DNA of 23,318 nucleotides from JAAEKA01 sp049299095 (GTDB lineage Bacteria; Chloroflexota; Anaerolineae; JAAEKA01). The translations under genes and the position numbers were made by a program. Shown here one piece after another: positions 21,958 to 23,318 of this stretch. Below the pieces are notes generated by a model, which was given only the letters and a program-made list of their open reading frames with translations, was not told the DNA's origin and searched no databases. Each line of letters opens with the position of its first letter. Position 1 is the first letter of the stretch. The stretch is from NCBI GenBank assembly GCA_049299095.1, contig JBAQWV010000002.1:1-23318 (forward strand), given 5' to 3'.

Positions 21958-22638
21958 ATGTCCACCAACCATTTTTATATTGCTGTTGAAGGGCCGATTG
22001 GGGTCGGCAAAACCACACTGGCCCGCATCCTGCAGGAAGAGCTGGGCAGCCAGTTGTTGCTGGAAGTGTTTGAAGAAAACCCGTTTTTGTCGGATTTTTA
22101 TTCTGATCGGGCGCGCTATGCCTTTCAAACACAGCTTTTCTTTTTGCTGAGCCGCTATCGCCAGCAGCACGCGGTCGTGAATCGCATCCTTGAAAGCGCG
22201 CCGCTGGTGAGCGACTATCTGTTCGCCAAGGATCGTCTCTTCGCCCAGTTGAATCTGGAAGGGGATGAATTGGCGATGTACGAACACGTCCACGACGCGT
22301 TAGGTGAAAAGATCATGCTGCCGACGCTGGTGATTCACCTGCGTGCGTCCACCGATGTACTCATGAACCGCATTGCCCTGCGCGACCGCTCCTACGAGCG
22401 CACGATGTCGCGCACCTACATTGACGACCTGCGCCAGGCCTACGAACGTTTCTTTGCCGATTACGCGGCCACGCCGCTGCTGGCAGTGGAAAGCTCCGAT
22501 TTGAACTTCGTCACCAACCCGGATGACCGGCGCTATATCGTGGGTCTGGTGCGCACCATGTTGGAGGAGGGGGCCTACCAGCCTGCTCTGCTGGACTTGG
22601 ACGATGCAAACGATGACAGGGGGTCGTATGAAAAGTAA
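21958..22638 (+). CDS. dgk: Deoxynucleoside kinase, deoxyguanosine kinase-like
   Basis: The enzyme phosphorylates the 5'-OH of a purine deoxynucleoside in the salvage pathway. The 226-residue protein shows Walker A GPIGVGKT (12-19), FEENPFLSDFY (39-48), the substrate helix QTQLFFLLSRYRQQ (57-70), SDYLFAKDRLFA (85-96), and the lid region LRDRSYERTMS. The SDY form, rather than QDRS, and the SRYRQ segment resemble B. subtilis deoxyguanosine kinase, hence the tentative symbol. It has a weak GAG ribosome site. Its 3' end overlaps the next kinase gene by 11 nt. An acidic tail (DLDDANDDRG) is extra. Confidence 0.85.
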   Translation: MSTNHFYIAVEGPIGVGKTTLARILQEELGSQLLLEVFEENPFLSDFYSDRARYAFQTQLFFLLSRYRQQHAVVNRILESAPLVSDYLFAKDRLFAQLNLEGDELAMYEHVHDALGEKIMLPTLVIHLRASTDVLMNRIALRDRSYERTMSRTYIDDLRQAYERFFADYAATPLLAVESSDLNFVTNPDDRRYIVGLVRTMLEEGAYQPALLDLDDANDDRGSYEK

Positions 22639-23269
22639 ACGCTTTGTAGCCATTGCCGGCAACGTCGGTGTGGGCAAATCTACCCTGACCGCGCTGCTGT
22701 GCCAACGTCTCGGCTGGACGCCGTTCCCGGAAGCGGTGGATGAAAACCCGTACCTGGCCGATTTCTACGGCGATATGCGCCGCTGGAGCTTCCATTCACA
22801 AATTTTCTTTCTGAGCCGCCGGCTGCGCCATCACCGCGAGTTGCTGGAGCATCCGACCTCGGTGGTGCAAGATCGCAGCGTGTATGAAGATGCTGAAGTA
22901 TTCGCGCGCAACCTGTTCAACCAGGGCGCAATGGAGCCGCGCGATTATCAGAGCTACCGCGAGTTGTACGAAGTGCTGACCGGCTTTCTGCCACCGCCCG
23001 ACCTGGTGGTGTACCTGCGTGCGTCCGTGGATACGTTGGTGCGTCGCATCCAGCGCCGCGGGCGCGACTACGAACGCGACATTTCGCCGGTGTATCTGAG
23101 CCAACTGAACGAACTTTACGAAGACTGGATCCAACGCTTTGACCTGTGTCCGGTGCTGACCGTGCCTGCGGATAACCTGAACTTCGTGGACAACGACCAA
23201 CACCTTGATTTGATCATCACCAAAGTGCAGGAAAAACTGAGTGGCAAGGATGAAGTGCTCTTCGACTGA
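22628..23269 (+). CDS. Deoxynucleoside kinase, deoxyadenosine/deoxycytidine kinase-like
   Basis: The 213-residue protein is a second dNK-family enzyme: Walker A GNVGVGKS (11-18), VDENPYLADFY (37-47), SFHSQIFFLSRRLRHH (54-69), and the QDRSVYEDAEVFARN motif (81-95), whose DRS is the classic base-discrimination motif of dAdo/dCyd kinases. The lid is RRGRDYERDIS. The ATG at 22628 is preceded by a G-rich AGGGGG. It overlaps the first kinase by 11 nt, so the two are made together; in lactobacilli, similar tandem dAdo/dGuo kinases form a heterodimer. A strong terminator follows 16 nt after the stop. Confidence 0.88.
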   Translation: MKSKRFVAIAGNVGVGKSTLTALLCQRLGWTPFPEAVDENPYLADFYGDMRRWSFHSQIFFLSRRLRHHRELLEHPTSVVQDRSVYEDAEVFARNLFNQGAMEPRDYQSYRELYEVLTGFLPPPDLVVYLRASVDTLVRRIQRRGRDYERDISPVYLSQLNELYEDWIQRFDLCPVLTVPADNLNFVDNDQHLDLIITKVQEKLSGKDEVLFD

Positions 23270-23285
23270 GTACCGCGCACCACGT

Positions 23286-23314
23286 AAAAAGCCGCCCGGA
23301 TGGGCGGCTTTTTT
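23286..23314 (+). terminator. Intrinsic terminator of the kinase operon
   Basis: AAAAAGCCGCCC (23286-23297) pairs perfectly with GGGCGGCTTTTT (23302-23313) around GGAT, followed by more T. With A-run and T-run on both sides it could work in both directions. Confidence 0.95.
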
Positions 23315-23318
23315 ATTC

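Overview
The window looks like a bacterial chromosome segment, most probably from Chloroflexota (Anaerolineae-like). That assignment is inference from the mix of protein types (LL-diaminopimelate aminotransferase of the DapL kind, HflX, Der, an ECF sigma/anti-sigma pair with a secreted polymer-forming protein, paired deoxynucleoside kinases) and from the moderately high GC of the housekeeping half; no rRNA or tRNA is present to confirm it.

Positions 1-9996 hold a type I-E CRISPR-Cas locus read on the minus strand. From promoter to array the order is small winged-helix gene, WYL-cas3, cse1, cse2, cas7e, cas5e, cas6e, cas1, cas2, then four identical 29-nt repeats with three 32-nt spacers running off the left edge. 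All expected I-E genes look intact. The striking point is the cas3 gene. Its first ~325 codons encode a complete helix-turn-helix plus WYL-domain transcription regulator, joined in frame to a complete Cas3 (HD nuclease plus helicase). Base composition steps from about 60% GC in the regulator part to about 47% GC in the start of the Cas3 part. A 12-bp inverted repeat brackets the -10 element of the operon promoter, just upstream of this fused gene. A second small DNA-binding protein lies immediately upstream behind its own inverted repeat, and both promoters share the half-site GCAACA.

Positions 9997-10585 contain no gene that I can support, but do contain a perfect 15-bp hairpin. From 10586 to 19067 is an all-minus-strand housekeeping stretch: hflX (apparently leaderless), a DapL-type aminotransferase, der followed by a membrane-anchored M28-like protein that lacks key active-site residues, and a tight four-gene operon (membrane protein, membrane-anchored methyltransferase with zinc ribbon, HD-domain hydrolase, FAH-family protein).

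Positions 19179-21865 hold an envelope-type regulatory locus on the minus strand: ECF sigma factor, zinc-motif anti-sigma factor, and a secreted, membrane-embedded bactofilin-like polymer-forming protein. The sigma gene has a good match to a SigW-type promoter upstream, suggesting autoregulation. Divergently, on the plus strand, two overlapping deoxynucleoside kinase genes (dGuo kinase-like, then dAdo/dCyd kinase-like) run from a sigma-70-type promoter to a strong intrinsic terminator at the right edge.
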